DNA from: an uncultured Chlorobiota bacterium
Lineage (GTDB): Bacteria > Bacteroidota > Ignavibacteria > UBA10030 > UBA6906
DNA: 64,000 nucleotides
Reading direction: 5' to 3'
NCBI GenBank assembly: GCA_900696645.1
Contig: CAADGV010000009.1
Coordinates: forward strand, 77,583 to 141,582
A program made the position numbers and the translations under genes. The number at the start of each line of letters is the position of its first letter. Position 1 is the first letter of the stretch. Positions 33,660 to 42,996 of the stretch are shown piece after piece. The notes beneath the pieces are model-generated. The model worked only from the letters and a program-made list of their open reading frames with translations. It had not been told where the DNA came from and searched no databases.

Positions 33660-34048
33660 AATTCATTTACCTCGGCTACATCGACCAGCATGGCTGGGAA
33701 GCAACTTCGCGATCGGAACAACACAGCATGATGGATGAATGTTTTGCCTACGACGATATCCTTAGGAGTAAGGGCCATTTTGCCGGCGGAGAAGCGCTTG
33801 ACAATGCCTGCAAAGCCAAAACGCTGCGGTTCCGGAATGGCAAGGTCTCTGTTACGGACGGCCCGTTCGCCGAGACGAAAGAACAGTTGGGCGGTATCCT
33901 GATTCTCGAAGCGAGAGACATGAATCACGCCGTCGAACTTATGTCGAAGCATCCGGGCGTGAAGGCGGGTCCGTTCGAGATTCGGCCTGCTGTTGATCTG
34001 TCCGAAATGGTGGCCGGGAGCGAGCGCCGCCGATCAACGTCGAAGTAA
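33656..34048 (+). CDS. YCII-related DGPF protein 5
   Basis: A 130-residue member with [15 protein letters not shown] and [21 protein letters not shown]. Translation is coupled to protein 4 through a four-base overlap, suggesting the two are made in similar amounts and might form a heteromer (inference). Confidence 0.85.
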   Translation: MKFIYLGYIDQHGWEATSRSEQHSMMDECFAYDDILRSKGHFAGGEALDNACKAKTLRFRNGKVSVTDGPFAETKEQLGGILILEARDMNHAVELMSKHPGVKAGPFEIRPAVDLSEMVAGSERRRSTSK

Positions 34049-34118
34049 CGTAACCAATGGAAACAGTGAGCGCATGTTGTCGTAGATTCCACTTACAGAA
34101 TCCAGGAGTATGAAAAAC

Positions 34119-34676
<558 letters not shown>

Positions 34677-34766
34677 GTGAGTGTGCCGGAATGTGAAACA
34701 ACGTTGAACGAGTGTTCGAGAGGAAGAAATTGCGTATTCATAGATCAATCATAAGGAGTTCCAGCC

Positions 34767-35201
34767 ATGCCTTCACTCAACCCCTATCTCAATTTTGCCG
34801 GAAACACCGAAGAGGCTTTCAATTTCTACAAGTCGGTATTCGGCGGTGAGTTTCAATCCCTGCAGCGTTTCAGAGATGTGCCGCCTGAGGGAGGTAACAT
34901 CCCTGAAAATGAAAAAGACAAAATCATGCATATAGCGCTACCGATCGGCAAGGGCAATATGTTGATGGCCACAGATGCACTGGAGTGCATGGGACAGAAA
35001 TTGACTGTCGGCGACAATTTCTATATCACTATACAGCCAGACAGCAGGGAGGAAGCGGATAAGCTTTTCAACGGACTCTCGGCCGGAGGCAAAGTCGAAA
35101 TGCCGATGCAGGATATGTTCTGGGGAGCTTACTATGGCTCGTTACGGGACAAGTTCGGCATCCAGTGGATGATTAATTACGATACCAACCAGAAGAAGTA
35201 G
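34767..35201 (+). CDS. VOC family PhnB-like protein
   Basis: A 144-residue glyoxalase-fold protein. PYLNFAGNTEEAFNFYKSVFGG at the start is the PhnB/3-demethylubiquinone-methyltransferase-like signature. Metal-ligand positions are not all preserved, so catalysis is uncertain. TAAGGAG precedes the ATG. It sits in the run of small stress-domain genes and precedes an SRPBCC gene by 9 nt. Confidence 0.83.
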   Translation: MPSLNPYLNFAGNTEEAFNFYKSVFGGEFQSLQRFRDVPPEGGNIPENEKDKIMHIALPIGKGNMLMATDALECMGQKLTVGDNFYITIQPDSREEADKLFNGLSAGGKVEMPMQDMFWGAYYGSLRDKFGIQWMINYDTNQKK

Positions 35202-35210
35202 GAGGATATA

Positions 35211-35675
35211 ATGGACACGCTGAATTTCTCAATCACCATCAACGCCCCGAAAGAAAAAGTCTGGAACACATTGCTCGGCGATGAATCGTACAGGGCGTGG
35301 ACGGAGGTATTCTCGCCCGGTTCCCACTACGTCGGTAACTGGGACAAGGGAAGCAAAATTCTCTTTCTTGCTCCCGTCCAAAACGGCGGCATGTCCGGCA
35401 TGGTCAGCAGAATCAAAGAAAACCGTCTCCACGAATTCATCTCCATCGAACATCTTGGAATGGTTGAGAACGGAAAAGAAGATACCTCGAGCGAGGCTGT
35501 AAAAGTTTGGGCAGGCGTCCATGAGAACTATACGTTCAAGGAGTCGGGAGGGACAACGGAAGTGTCTGTGGAAATGGATTCAGTGAAGGAATATGAGGAG
35601 ATGTTCATGAATATGTGGCCGCAAGCCTTGCAGAAACTTAAGACGATAGCGGAAAAGCAATCGGGAAACAGGTGA
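35211..35675 (+). CDS. SRPBCC (AHSA1-like) domain protein
   Basis: A 154-residue START/SRPBCC-fold protein: INAPKEKVWNTLLGDESYRAWTEVFSPGSH is the entry motif and a long C-terminal helix covers the hydrophobic pocket. Such proteins bind lipids or other hydrophobic ligands. GGAGG precedes the ATG and the stop overlaps the next gene's GTG start. Confidence 0.83.
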   Translation: MDTLNFSITINAPKEKVWNTLLGDESYRAWTEVFSPGSHYVGNWDKGSKILFLAPVQNGGMSGMVSRIKENRLHEFISIEHLGMVENGKEDTSSEAVKVWAGVHENYTFKESGGTTEVSVEMDSVKEYEEMFMNMWPQALQKLKTIAEKQSGNR

Positions 35676-36082
35676 AGAAAGACAACACGAGTATGCAAAG
35701 AGACATTCAAACGTACAACAGGTCTTTGGCTCCCGCGGACAGGGAGATCTGCGAAACGCTAGCCGGAAAAATCGATCGAGGCTTGCCCGAAGCGGAGAGC
35801 AAAATCTGGCACGCACATCCGGTATGGTTCCTGGACGGGAACCCCATCGTTGGGTACAGCAAGCTGAAAGATGCTGTGCGTCTCCTTTTCTGGAGCGGGC
35901 AATCGTTTGATGAGAAAGGCCTGAACCCCGAAGGAAGTTTCAAAGCAGCCGAAGCCCGCTACACTTCCTCCGCCGAAATCCGAATGAAAGACTTGCGTCG
36001 CTGGCTCAAGAAAGCGAAAGCAATCCAATGGGACTATAAAAACATCGTCAAACGGAAAGGGAAATTGGTCAGGTTGAAGTAG
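35672..36082 (+). CDS. DUF1801 family protein
   Basis: A 136-residue protein of the DUF1801/YdhG-like fold, with KIWHAHPVWFLDGNPIVGYS and a conserved WSGQSF segment; the basic C-terminus ends KRKGKLVRLK. The GTG start overlaps the SRPBCC stop by four bases (GTGA); an ATG seven codons later is an alternative. It belongs to the same operon. Confidence 0.75.
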   Translation: MKKDNTSMQRDIQTYNRSLAPADREICETLAGKIDRGLPEAESKIWHAHPVWFLDGNPIVGYSKLKDAVRLLFWSGQSFDEKGLNPEGSFKAAEARYTSSAEIRMKDLRRWLKKAKAIQWDYKNIVKRKGKLVRLK

Positions 36083-36121
36083 CGACGGGGGGGACAACTT
36101 TGTTGAGGTGATGAGAACGAT

Positions 36122-36700
36122 ATGTCCGAGACCAAATACCTTGCCCTGCTCCGCGGCATAAATGTCGGCGGCCACAATATCATCAAAATGGCGGACTTGA
36201 AATCATGCTTTGAGGAGATGGAGTTCGCCGATGTAGTGACGTACATTCAAAGCGGCAACGTGATATTCGGTTCGAGCGAGAAGAACGAGACAACACTGAC
36301 AAGCAAGATCGAACGAGGCTTGTCCGCCAGATTGCGGTACAACTCCCGCGTCCTGATCGTGTCGCATAAACAACTCCGTAGCGCTGTACAGGATGCTCCG
36401 ACCGGATTCGGCAGTGATCCCGCCCGGTACAGGTATGATGTGATCTTTCTGATGAAGCCGTTAGCGGCAAACAAGGCGATGGAGAGCATTACCGTTAAAG
36501 AAGGAGTTGACAAGGCGTATGAAGGCCGGGGGCATTCTCTATTTCTCACGACTCATAGCAAAGGCATCACAAAGCCGGTTGACAAGAGTGATCTCACTTC
36601 CAATCTATCAAAACATGACGATTCGAAATTGGAACACAACGACGAAACTGTTTGTCTTGATGGAAAACCGAACGGCAAAGTGAAGGCGTTCCATTTCTAA
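36122..36700 (+). CDS. DUF1697 family protein
   Basis: A 192-residue protein matching DUF1697: KYLALLRGINVGGHNIIKM at the start and VTYIQSGNVIF near residue 40. The fold is ferredoxin-like; the function is unknown. It lies 39 nt after the DUF1801 gene and 21 nt before the PhnB tandem gene, presumably in the same operon. Confidence 0.83.
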   Translation: MSETKYLALLRGINVGGHNIIKMADLKSCFEEMEFADVVTYIQSGNVIFGSSEKNETTLTSKIERGLSARLRYNSRVLIVSHKQLRSAVQDAPTGFGSDPARYRYDVIFLMKPLAANKAMESITVKEGVDKAYEGRGHSLFLTTHSKGITKPVDKSDLTSNLSKHDDSKLEHNDETVCLDGKPNGKVKAFHF

Positions 36701-36721
36701 AAAGTAGAAGGAGCCACACAA

Positions 36722-37726
36722 ATGAAAACATCGCTTTTGCTGACAGCAGTAGTCCTCTTCCTCGGCACATCAGCAACATCTACAAGGTCGCAAACATCAA
36801 CGTTGAAAGGAGATTCCATGACAAGAATTACTCCGTTCTTGTGGTTTGACACGCAGGCGGAAGAGGCCGCGACGTTCTACACATCCATCTTCAAGAATTC
36901 CAAACTCGGCAAGATTTCCCGCTATGGCAAGGAAGGCTATGAAATACACAAAAGGCCTGAAGGTTCGGCAATGACCGTGGAGTTTCAGCTTGAGGGACAA
37001 TCATTCACCGCGCTGAACGGCGGACCGCATTTCAAAATCAATCCTTCGATCTCCTTCTTTGTGATTCACGAATCAGAAGCAGAACTTGAAATCTTGTGGA
37101 AGAACCTTGCAGAGGGCGGAACTGTGTTGATGGAACTTCAGAAGTATGATTGGAGCGAGAAATACGGATGGGTGCAGGACAGGTTCGGAGTATCATGGCA
37201 GGTAAGTCTGGGAAAGAAAGCGGATGTCGGTCAGACGATCACGCCGTCGCTGTTGTTCGTCGGCACACAGCACGGCTGTGCTGAGGAAGCGGTGAAGCTG
37301 TACTCTTCCATCTTCAAGAATTCGAGCATTGCGGGGATGCTTCGCTACGGAGCGAGCGAGGGGGAAAAAGAGGGCACAGTCAAACACGCACAGTTCACGC
37401 TCGACGGCAACGTCTTTATGGCGATGGAGAGCGGATTGGAACATGCATTTGCATTCAATGAGGCGATTTCGTTTGTTGTGCATTGTGAATCGCAGGAGCA
37501 GGTGGATTACTTCTGGGAGAACCTTTCCAGAGGCGGGGATGAAAAAGCCCAACAATGCGGTTGGTTGAAGGACAGGTTTGGCGTATCATGGCAGATTGTG
37601 CCAACGATTCTTCAAAAGATGTTGCAGGATCCGGACAAATCAAAAGTCGGTCGAGTAACCAATGCGTTTCTTCAGATGAAGAAATTCGATATTGCAGCCC
37701 TTCAGAAAGCGTTCGAAGGGAAATAG
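36722..37726 (+). CDS. tandem PhnB-like (VOC) protein with optional signal peptide
   Basis: A 334-residue protein: a signal-peptide-like N-terminus (1-24), then two 3-demethylubiquinone-methyltransferase-like VOC domains starting RITPFLWFDTQAEEAATFY and TPSLLFVGTQHGCAEEAVKLY. Each ends with a WVQDRFGVSWQ or WLKDRFGVSWQ motif. AAGGAG precedes the ATG at 36722, but AAAGGAG also precedes an in-frame ATG at 36818 that begins the first VOC domain exactly. Both exported and cytosolic forms are therefore possible. Confidence 0.8.
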   Translation: MKTSLLLTAVVLFLGTSATSTRSQTSTLKGDSMTRITPFLWFDTQAEEAATFYTSIFKNSKLGKISRYGKEGYEIHKRPEGSAMTVEFQLEGQSFTALNGGPHFKINPSISFFVIHESEAELEILWKNLAEGGTVLMELQKYDWSEKYGWVQDRFGVSWQVSLGKKADVGQTITPSLLFVGTQHGCAEEAVKLYSSIFKNSSIAGMLRYGASEGEKEGTVKHAQFTLDGNVFMAMESGLEHAFAFNEAISFVVHCESQEQVDYFWENLSRGGDEKAQQCGWLKDRFGVSWQIVPTILQKMLQDPDKSKVGRVTNAFLQMKKFDIAALQKAFEGK

Positions 37727-37753
37727 TTCATCATAACAGAAGGAGGTTGACAT

Positions 37754-38056
37754 ATGCTTATCATTCGTGAAGTGTTCACCGCAAAGCCCGGACAGGCATC
37801 GAAACTGGCGAAGTTGTTCAAGAAGGCATTCGCTGCCGACTCTAACATACGGGTCATGACAGACATGATTGGAGACTACAACACAGTCGTGATGGAAATG
37901 CAGGTGAAGAGTCTTGCCGACTTCGAAAAGATGATGGAAGAGTACAAGTCCGGCAAGCCCGACCCGAACATGGATCCCAAAGTGGCGGAAGAACTGTCGA
38001 AGTACACAGAATTGTACTTGACCGGACGTCGGGAGATTTTTCAGCTCGTAGAATGA
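37754..38056 (+). CDS. Dabb/NIPSNAP-like small protein
   Basis: A 100-residue ferredoxin-fold protein: MLIIREVFTAKPGQASKLAKLF and a central MIGDYNTVVMEMQVKS resemble dimeric alpha/beta-barrel (NIPSNAP or antibiotic-biosynthesis monooxygenase-like) proteins. The activity is unknown. GGAGG precedes the ATG and the stop overlaps the DUF1905 gene by ATGA. Confidence 0.65.
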   Translation: MLIIREVFTAKPGQASKLAKLFKKAFAADSNIRVMTDMIGDYNTVVMEMQVKSLADFEKMMEEYKSGKPDPNMDPKVAEELSKYTELYLTGRREIFQLVE

Positions 38057-38361
38057 GCCAAACCCGTTTGACTCTGAAATTCAGATCCATGCTTTGGCGG
38101 TATCACGGGCCGGGGGCGTGGCATTTCATCACGCTTCCGGCCAGGCACGCGAAAGCAATAAAGCTCTCATCACAAGCAACGAGGCGGGGATGGGGTTCGT
38201 TGCGGGTGGTGGCGACTATCGGTCAGACGATATGGAAAACGTCCATTTTTCCCGACCGAAAGTCAAACTCCTACGTTCTGCCTGTTAAGGCCGATATTCG
38301 AAACAAAGAAGACATAGAGGATGGTGATATGGTGATGTTGACTCTTGAGGTCACATTATGA
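38053..38361 (+). CDS. DUF1905 family protein
   Basis: A 102-residue beta-rich protein matching DUF1905: KFRSMLWRYHGPGAWHFITLP, then GWGSLRVVATIGQTIWKTSIFP and YVLPVKADIRNKEDIEDGD. The function is unknown. It closes the operon and is followed by a strong hairpin. Confidence 0.8.
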   Translation: MSQTRLTLKFRSMLWRYHGPGAWHFITLPARHAKAIKLSSQATRRGWGSLRVVATIGQTIWKTSIFPDRKSNSYVLPVKADIRNKEDIEDGDMVMLTLEVTL

Positions 38362-38402
38362 AGAAAAGACCCTCTCTTTGTTGATGAACGAAGTCTGACC
38401 GA

Positions 38403-38431
38403 CGAGGCCGAGCCGTCTGCGCTCGGCCTCG
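38403..38431 (+). terminator. terminator hairpin of the small-protein operon
   Basis: CGAGGCCGAGC at 38403-38413 pairs perfectly with GCTCGGCCTCG at 38421-38431 (11 bp, 7-nt loop). ATTTATT follows rather than a clean T run. The gap to the next gene (38362-38612) shows nothing else. Confidence 0.7.
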
Positions 38432-38612
38432 ATTTATTGATGTCTGCATCCAATCTGCTCTGCTCCACAAATCTTCCTTTCCGCACCGAAAATGGGGTAT
38501 TCCTCGCTTGACACTCACAACAAACTTTCGTAGCATTGCGGCGGTTGCTGCCCGGCAATCGGGCGAGGGGACAGCCAGTCCACTTCATTTTTAACTACCT
38601 TTGGAGGTTGTT

Positions 38613-39035
38613 ATGAACAAAAAAGTCCTTACAGGATTTGCGGTGGTATTTGTGCTGTCGGAGATTATGATGTTTCTCATTCACGGTGTGCTTCTTGCAT
38701 CCACGTATGAAGCGGCAAAGGCGGCGTTCCGTCCGGACATGCAATCCCTCATGTGGATTTACCACGTACTTGCCGTCGTTGGCGCCTTCTTCTTCACGTT
38801 TGTCTTCTCGAAGGGGTATGAAGGGAAGGGGATTGCGGAAGGTGTTCGCTACGGACTCTATATCGGTATTTGGATGGGTACAGGAATGGCATACGGTTCC
38901 TATTCCATGATTGACATTCCGTACTCGCTTGCGCTGCAATGGTTCTTCTATAGCATTGTTGAGTGCGTCGTTTATGGAATTGCCGTTGCGATGGTATTCG
39001 GCAAGCAGGCAATGGTCACAAAAGTCGCGTCGTAG
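38613..39035 (+). CDS. four-helix membrane protein, unknown function
   Basis: A 140-residue membrane protein with four hydrophobic segments (about 5-27, 48-66, 78-100, 108-132). I recognise no family with certainty. GGAGG stands just before the ATG at 38613, which decides it over 38601. It lies alone between two hairpins in the sigma-factor island. Confidence 0.6.
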   Translation: MNKKVLTGFAVVFVLSEIMMFLIHGVLLASTYEAAKAAFRPDMQSLMWIYHVLAVVGAFFFTFVFSKGYEGKGIAEGVRYGLYIGIWMGTGMAYGSYSMIDIPYSLALQWFFYSIVECVVYGIAVAMVFGKQAMVTKVAS

Positions 39036-39239
39036 CGAATCGGATTGTGGAGGTCGTATCAGAGCCCGTTCTCGCCTTAATTGGAGGAGACGGGCTTCTG
39101 ATTTAGCGCTATTGTTTCAGACGGCCGCAGGCGGAATACAATCCCGCTTGCTGAATCTTACCGATTGGTTGAACGCTGCCGCACCTTCATTCGATGTCAA
39201 CTCCCCTATGACGCCCGCGTTTAAGTTTAAAAGCATAAC

Positions 39240-39268
39240 TTGACAGTACGACAAATATGTCGTATGTT
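39240..39268 (+). promoter_or_regulatory. promoter with a palindromic operator in its spacer
   Basis: TTGACA (39240-39245), a 17-nt spacer and TATGTT (39263-39268) form a good promoter for the cupin gene. TACGACAAATATGTCGTA at 39247-39264, a palindrome with 7-bp arms, fills the spacer, so a bound protein would block polymerase. Confidence 0.7.
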
Positions 39269-39318
39269 GCTTTGCGCATAGGCAACAATTCCGACTCACT
39301 TTGAGGTAATCAGCCGCA

Positions 39319-39660
39319 ATGAGCAAGCAAATCACGAACACCGCTAAACTGGAATGGTCGCCGTTGACTGAAGCAGGCGTAAAGACGGACGGTATCTACG
39401 TGAAGCCGCTTCGTTATGACGACGCGACACAGCGGTCGTCAACCTTTCTGCTGAAATTTGAGGCGGGAGCCTCTTACCCGAATCACAACCATCCTGCAGG
39501 TGAAGAGGTATACGTTCTTGAAGGTGACGTACGCTTTGGCCCGGATCATCTTGTTGCGGGCGACTATCTCTACACGCCTCCCGGCGCGACACATTCCGTC
39601 TTCTCAAGAACCGGATGCGTAATGTTGTTTGTGGTACCTCAGGAAGTTGAAATTCTGTAA
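39319..39660 (+). CDS. cupin (ChrR-like) domain protein
   Basis: A 113-residue single-domain cupin. Metal ligands appear in YPNHNHPAGEEVYVLEG and the second motif in PPGATHSVFS. Close relatives are ChrR-type cupins associated with ECF sigma regulation and quercetinase-like proteins. The product could be a redox or metal sensor of the neighbouring island; that is inference. Its promoter has an embedded palindrome. Confidence 0.82.
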   Translation: MSKQITNTAKLEWSPLTEAGVKTDGIYVKPLRYDDATQRSSTFLLKFEAGASYPNHNHPAGEEVYVLEGDVRFGPDHLVAGDYLYTPPGATHSVFSRTGCVMLFVVPQEVEIL

Positions 39661-39679
39661 CACATTATTTTGTACAGGC

Positions 39680-39880
39680 ATGTTTCACGCACCATATGGC
39701 GGGCACGCTCCGCGCCAATCGAAGGTGTTGCAATACTGGGCGGTGTTTCTCGAAGACGGGAAGAAGCCAGTTGCTTTCTTCGAAAAGTATGATGTTGCTG
39801 TTATGTTCAAGGAGACGATGGTCGGAGGGGAATGCACAATAAAGCCCTATGCCTTCAGGCCCGAAGATGTTCGTTCGTGA
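39680..39880 (+). CDS. small hypothetical protein
   Basis: A 66-residue frame with no recognisable family, starting 19 nt after the cupin stop without a clear ribosome-binding site. It contains VLQYWAVFLEDGKKPVAFFEK. It may be a real short gene or chance; codon use does not separate these. Confidence 0.3.
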   Translation: MFHAPYGGHAPRQSKVLQYWAVFLEDGKKPVAFFEKYDVAVMFKETMVGGECTIKPYAFRPEDVRS

Positions 39881-39931
39881 GAATCATGACGTAAGGGAAA
39901 GGGTTCCACGCGCAAGTTGCTCTCACGGGCT

Positions 39932-41581
39932 CTACGATCCCGACAGGTTCCGTGTAATTACCCCGATGAAATCCGGATTCCGGTTGATGTCGATGTAGTC
40001 GATACCATTGTATGCCTCAGGCACTGCCTTGAAGGAGAAGGCAAGGGCCTGTATCGACAGCAACTTTTCCACCCAGCGTTTCATGGCACAGTCCAGTTCA
40101 TTCCGGCAGTGATTTTTTGCGTAATAATCCTCCGAGATAACCGGAACGAAGCACTTTGTATCGACAATGGCCCACATATACTTGGCCGTGAACGCCTCAC
40201 CGATACCGATGCTTTTCTGATCAAAGAAGATGCTCAGCTTGTCGCCATTCGGTTTCCGGAATGCAGCCAATGGTTCATACACATTCTTCTTCACCCATTC
40301 GGTTTGTGAATGGGAATAGCTGATAAAGACGTCGTATTTCTGCGAACCCTCTGCCACTCCGGTTACGAGAAACTTGTGTGTGAATTTCGAGGAGAGTAGT
40401 ACCGCCACCAACATGGCGGCAAGGGTTTGTCCAACGGGAATGACGTTGCCTGAACCCAACAAGATGAATCCGAACAGCGCCAACAATACAACACCGGCAG
40501 TGAACGCGAGGATCGAAATTGCAGCCGGTTTGGTTTGCAGAGCTTTGACATACCTGAACAGCAGGGCAAAAATCAGCACGCTGAAAAGAGAGAAGAACAG
40601 CAATTGCCCGACTATCCCGTAGCGGTTCTCTATCGGCAGTTTCAGCCGCGTACTTCCTTCCAGGTTGTCGCTTAGCGCCCACGTCACAATGTACGGGCCC
40701 GGCACTTTCCGGTTACCAACTTTGATAATATCGTGTACTACATCTCCGACGACAATGATCTTATTCGAGAGATTCACCCGGCCGTTGGTTTCTTGAGTAC
40801 GATGAAGGCGACCTGCCTCCGGCGAGTCGGGAACGAATGTGTAGGTGATTCTTTCCATCTCTTCCACTGAACCAAATGGAATGATCGAACCTTCCCGTTT
40901 AGGTTCATGTCTCAGGTGTCTTGAATCCCCAAGATCCATGGCAACCCTTCGGGCAAGTGATTCAATCCATACAGTATCAAACATGGCCGACTGAAGGTAG
41001 ATGTCATTCTCATACGTGGCCATATTTCCTTCGTTGCTCGGATAGATATAGGTATGATACCGTCCGCTGCCGGGTTGTTGCCCGTCTGATCCTGCGAGGT
41101 AGGCGTTGTAGATGTCGATAGCGTGCTGCTCTTCAATCTCACCAAAATCAATCTGTGTCAGATCCGCTTCCTCGTGCTCTGCCCGGATATTGTACGATGC
41201 GTACACGGGGATATTCAGGTCTTTCAGTTCGTGCAGAGCAGACTTGAGGTTTTCAAGTTCGGTAGTGTCCCTGCTGAACCAGATATCCAGCACCACGCCT
41301 GCGGGATTGTTGTTCGAACGGCTTTCCCGCGCAACAGTGTTCAGTAATTGCACAACACGTTGCCGGAAAAGCCGGAACGACTCTCCTTCGCTGCCGGTTG
41401 CAGGCTTTTCCAGATTGACGAACACCAGTTTGTTGTTGACGACCTCTCCTGATTCACCCGCCGTATTGGCTTTGTGTACCAGCCATGTATCCACCCATTT
41501 CCAGTTGATCAGCCCGATTACAACAACAACGGTCAGCAGGTAGGTGATCAGGTAAACTGCAAGGCGTTTGAGCGTAAACAT
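39932..41581 (-). CDS. CHASE2-like transmembrane sensor with cytoplasmic TIR domain
   Basis: A 549-residue protein. One N-terminal membrane helix (about 10-28) is followed by an extracytoplasmic domain of roughly 290 residues resembling CHASE2 (GVVLDIWFSRD and NKIIVVGDV), three membrane helices (about 320-400), and a C-terminal TIR domain starting YDVFISYSHSQTEWV. CRNELDCA contains the glutamate in the position of the NADase catalytic residue. CHASE2 normally drives cyclases or kinases; a TIR output is unusual. It follows the FecR/TPR gene by 8 nt. The ATG at 41581 is chosen over a TTG at 41599. Confidence 0.82.
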   Translation of the reverse strand: MFTLKRLAVYLITYLLTVVVVIGLINWKWVDTWLVHKANTAGESGEVVNNKLVFVNLEKPATGSEGESFRLFRQRVVQLLNTVARESRSNNNPAGVVLDIWFSRDTTELENLKSALHELKDLNIPVYASYNIRAEHEEADLTQIDFGEIEEQHAIDIYNAYLAGSDGQQPGSGRYHTYIYPSNEGNMATYENDIYLQSAMFDTVWIESLARRVAMDLGDSRHLRHEPKREGSIIPFGSVEEMERITYTFVPDSPEAGRLHRTQETNGRVNLSNKIIVVGDVVHDIIKVGNRKVPGPYIVTWALSDNLEGSTRLKLPIENRYGIVGQLLFFSLFSVLIFALLFRYVKALQTKPAAISILAFTAGVVLLALFGFILLGSGNVIPVGQTLAAMLVAVLLSSKFTHKFLVTGVAEGSQKYDVFISYSHSQTEWVKKNVYEPLAAFRKPNGDKLSIFFDQKSIGIGEAFTAKYMWAIVDTKCFVPVISEDYYAKNHCRNELDCAMKRWVEKLLSIQALAFSFKAVPEAYNGIDYIDINRNPDFIGVITRNLSGS

Positions 41582-41589
41582 ACGGGTAA

Positions 41590-42753
41590 CTACCGGCAAT
41601 CTTTTTCAGACTTTGCGTAATACATCTCGCTTCTGCCTTCATCGCCGGCCATATCGTACGCCCATCCCAGAAATGCATAGACTTTCTCCAGGTCTTCGCA
41701 AAGCAGACTCACGGTTTCGCGGTCACCCTCCTGACGGGCAAAGGCAAGGTCGCCTTCTTGCATCTCCAGTTCTTCCAAAAGAATCTGAATCGAGTTCGCC
41801 AACAGAGTTTTCCCTTCCTGTTCATCGTTCGCCTTCTCAGTACTCAGCAAAGCCCTGGCAAGTGACAAAGCGGATTCGAGGGTGTTCAGATCGTCGGAAC
41901 CATATTCATTCTCAAAATACTGCATAGCGGCGCGGAAGGCCGGTACCGCGTCAACAGGCATGTCCATTTCCATGAACAATTCTCCCAATCCCATATAATC
42001 CTCCGCCAATTCATCCGGCGCAGATTCATCGGCGAGTTCCTGCTGCAACGCAGCAATCGCTTCCTGGTAATTGTCATATTCAACGGCAGCATTGCTGGAG
42101 GTGAATGCCCCTTGACCGGCTGACTGCACTACGGAATTGGATTTGGACAACTCGTCCCCATGTCGTTTGGGTTTCAGCGTTACTCCCTGAATGTGGATAG
42201 GAACCTTGTCGATGATCTGTATGCTTCCTTCTTCGGTGCTGATAACAGCTTTCCCGGATTTTCCTTCAGACAAGTCGGTGAACGTGAACCTGGTTCCCTT
42301 GCTGGCAGCCGTTGTTCCTTTTTCGTTCGTGTTTCTGTAGTTGTAGCCGACTGCTTTGTGAACGGTATTAGCTATTTGCGCGCCGAGGCCTTTGGTAACG
42401 TGGTTTTCACTTTTCGCGGTGAACTCGACGGTGTATTGCATTGCATTCCCCGGCGTTGTCGACTTCACCACCTGCGTTCCTCCGGGACTCTTCAATTGAA
42501 TGATGGTGCTGGGAGGAATGGTTAACCGTGTGCCAGAAACGTAGCGATCACCAACGGCGGCTTCTGTTTTGTTGCCTGTATTCCCCGGTGGCAAAACGGT
42601 CACTCGGGCGCTGCGGACTGTTTTGCCTTGAAAGGCCAGTCCGGTTACCTCGCTGTATTTCTGGGCCATGAGAGGCTGGAGCCCGGAAGCAACCTGAAGA
42701 AACACGGCTCCAACAAAAATGGATGTAATTCGGTACGAACTGAGCGTTTTCAT
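41590..42753 (-). CDS. exported FecR-domain protein with TPR repeats
   Basis: A 387-residue protein with a signal peptide (about 1-30, ending LMAQ). Residues 45-195 resemble a FecR domain: VGDRYVSGTRLTIPPSTIIQL, then a central KGTRFTF and STEEGSIQI. Residues 220-385 are TPR-like helices, with EDYMGLGELFMEMDMPVDAV. FecR domains paired with CHASE2 proteins are known elsewhere; here the partner is CHASE2-TIR. The start at 42753 gives the signal peptide; the frame extends to 42819. Confidence 0.75.
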   Translation of the reverse strand: MKTLSSYRITSIFVGAVFLQVASGLQPLMAQKYSEVTGLAFQGKTVRSARVTVLPPGNTGNKTEAAVGDRYVSGTRLTIPPSTIIQLKSPGGTQVVKSTTPGNAMQYTVEFTAKSENHVTKGLGAQIANTVHKAVGYNYRNTNEKGTTAASKGTRFTFTDLSEGKSGKAVISTEEGSIQIIDKVPIHIQGVTLKPKRHGDELSKSNSVVQSAGQGAFTSSNAAVEYDNYQEAIAALQQELADESAPDELAEDYMGLGELFMEMDMPVDAVPAFRAAMQYFENEYGSDDLNTLESALSLARALLSTEKANDEQEGKTLLANSIQILLEELEMQEGDLAFARQEGDRETVSLLCEDLEKVYAFLGWAYDMAGDEGRSEMYYAKSEKDCR

Positions 42754-42996
42754 GGGGGATGCACATTTTGTGATGAAGAATAGTTTCGGCAATGTACTTG
42801 ATTGCATGCTGAAATCCAAACAGGTGGGCGAAGAAACACTTCTGGCTATTCATTCGACGTCGCTGTAACTGAGAGAGACCTTGCAAGTCAGCGACCCTTT
42901 TCCTACTCTCTATGCAAACGAACTTCATAGTTCCTCTATCATGTTTGCGCCAATGACAAAGCCCTCTGTGTATTCTCCCACTCGAAGCAACTATTC

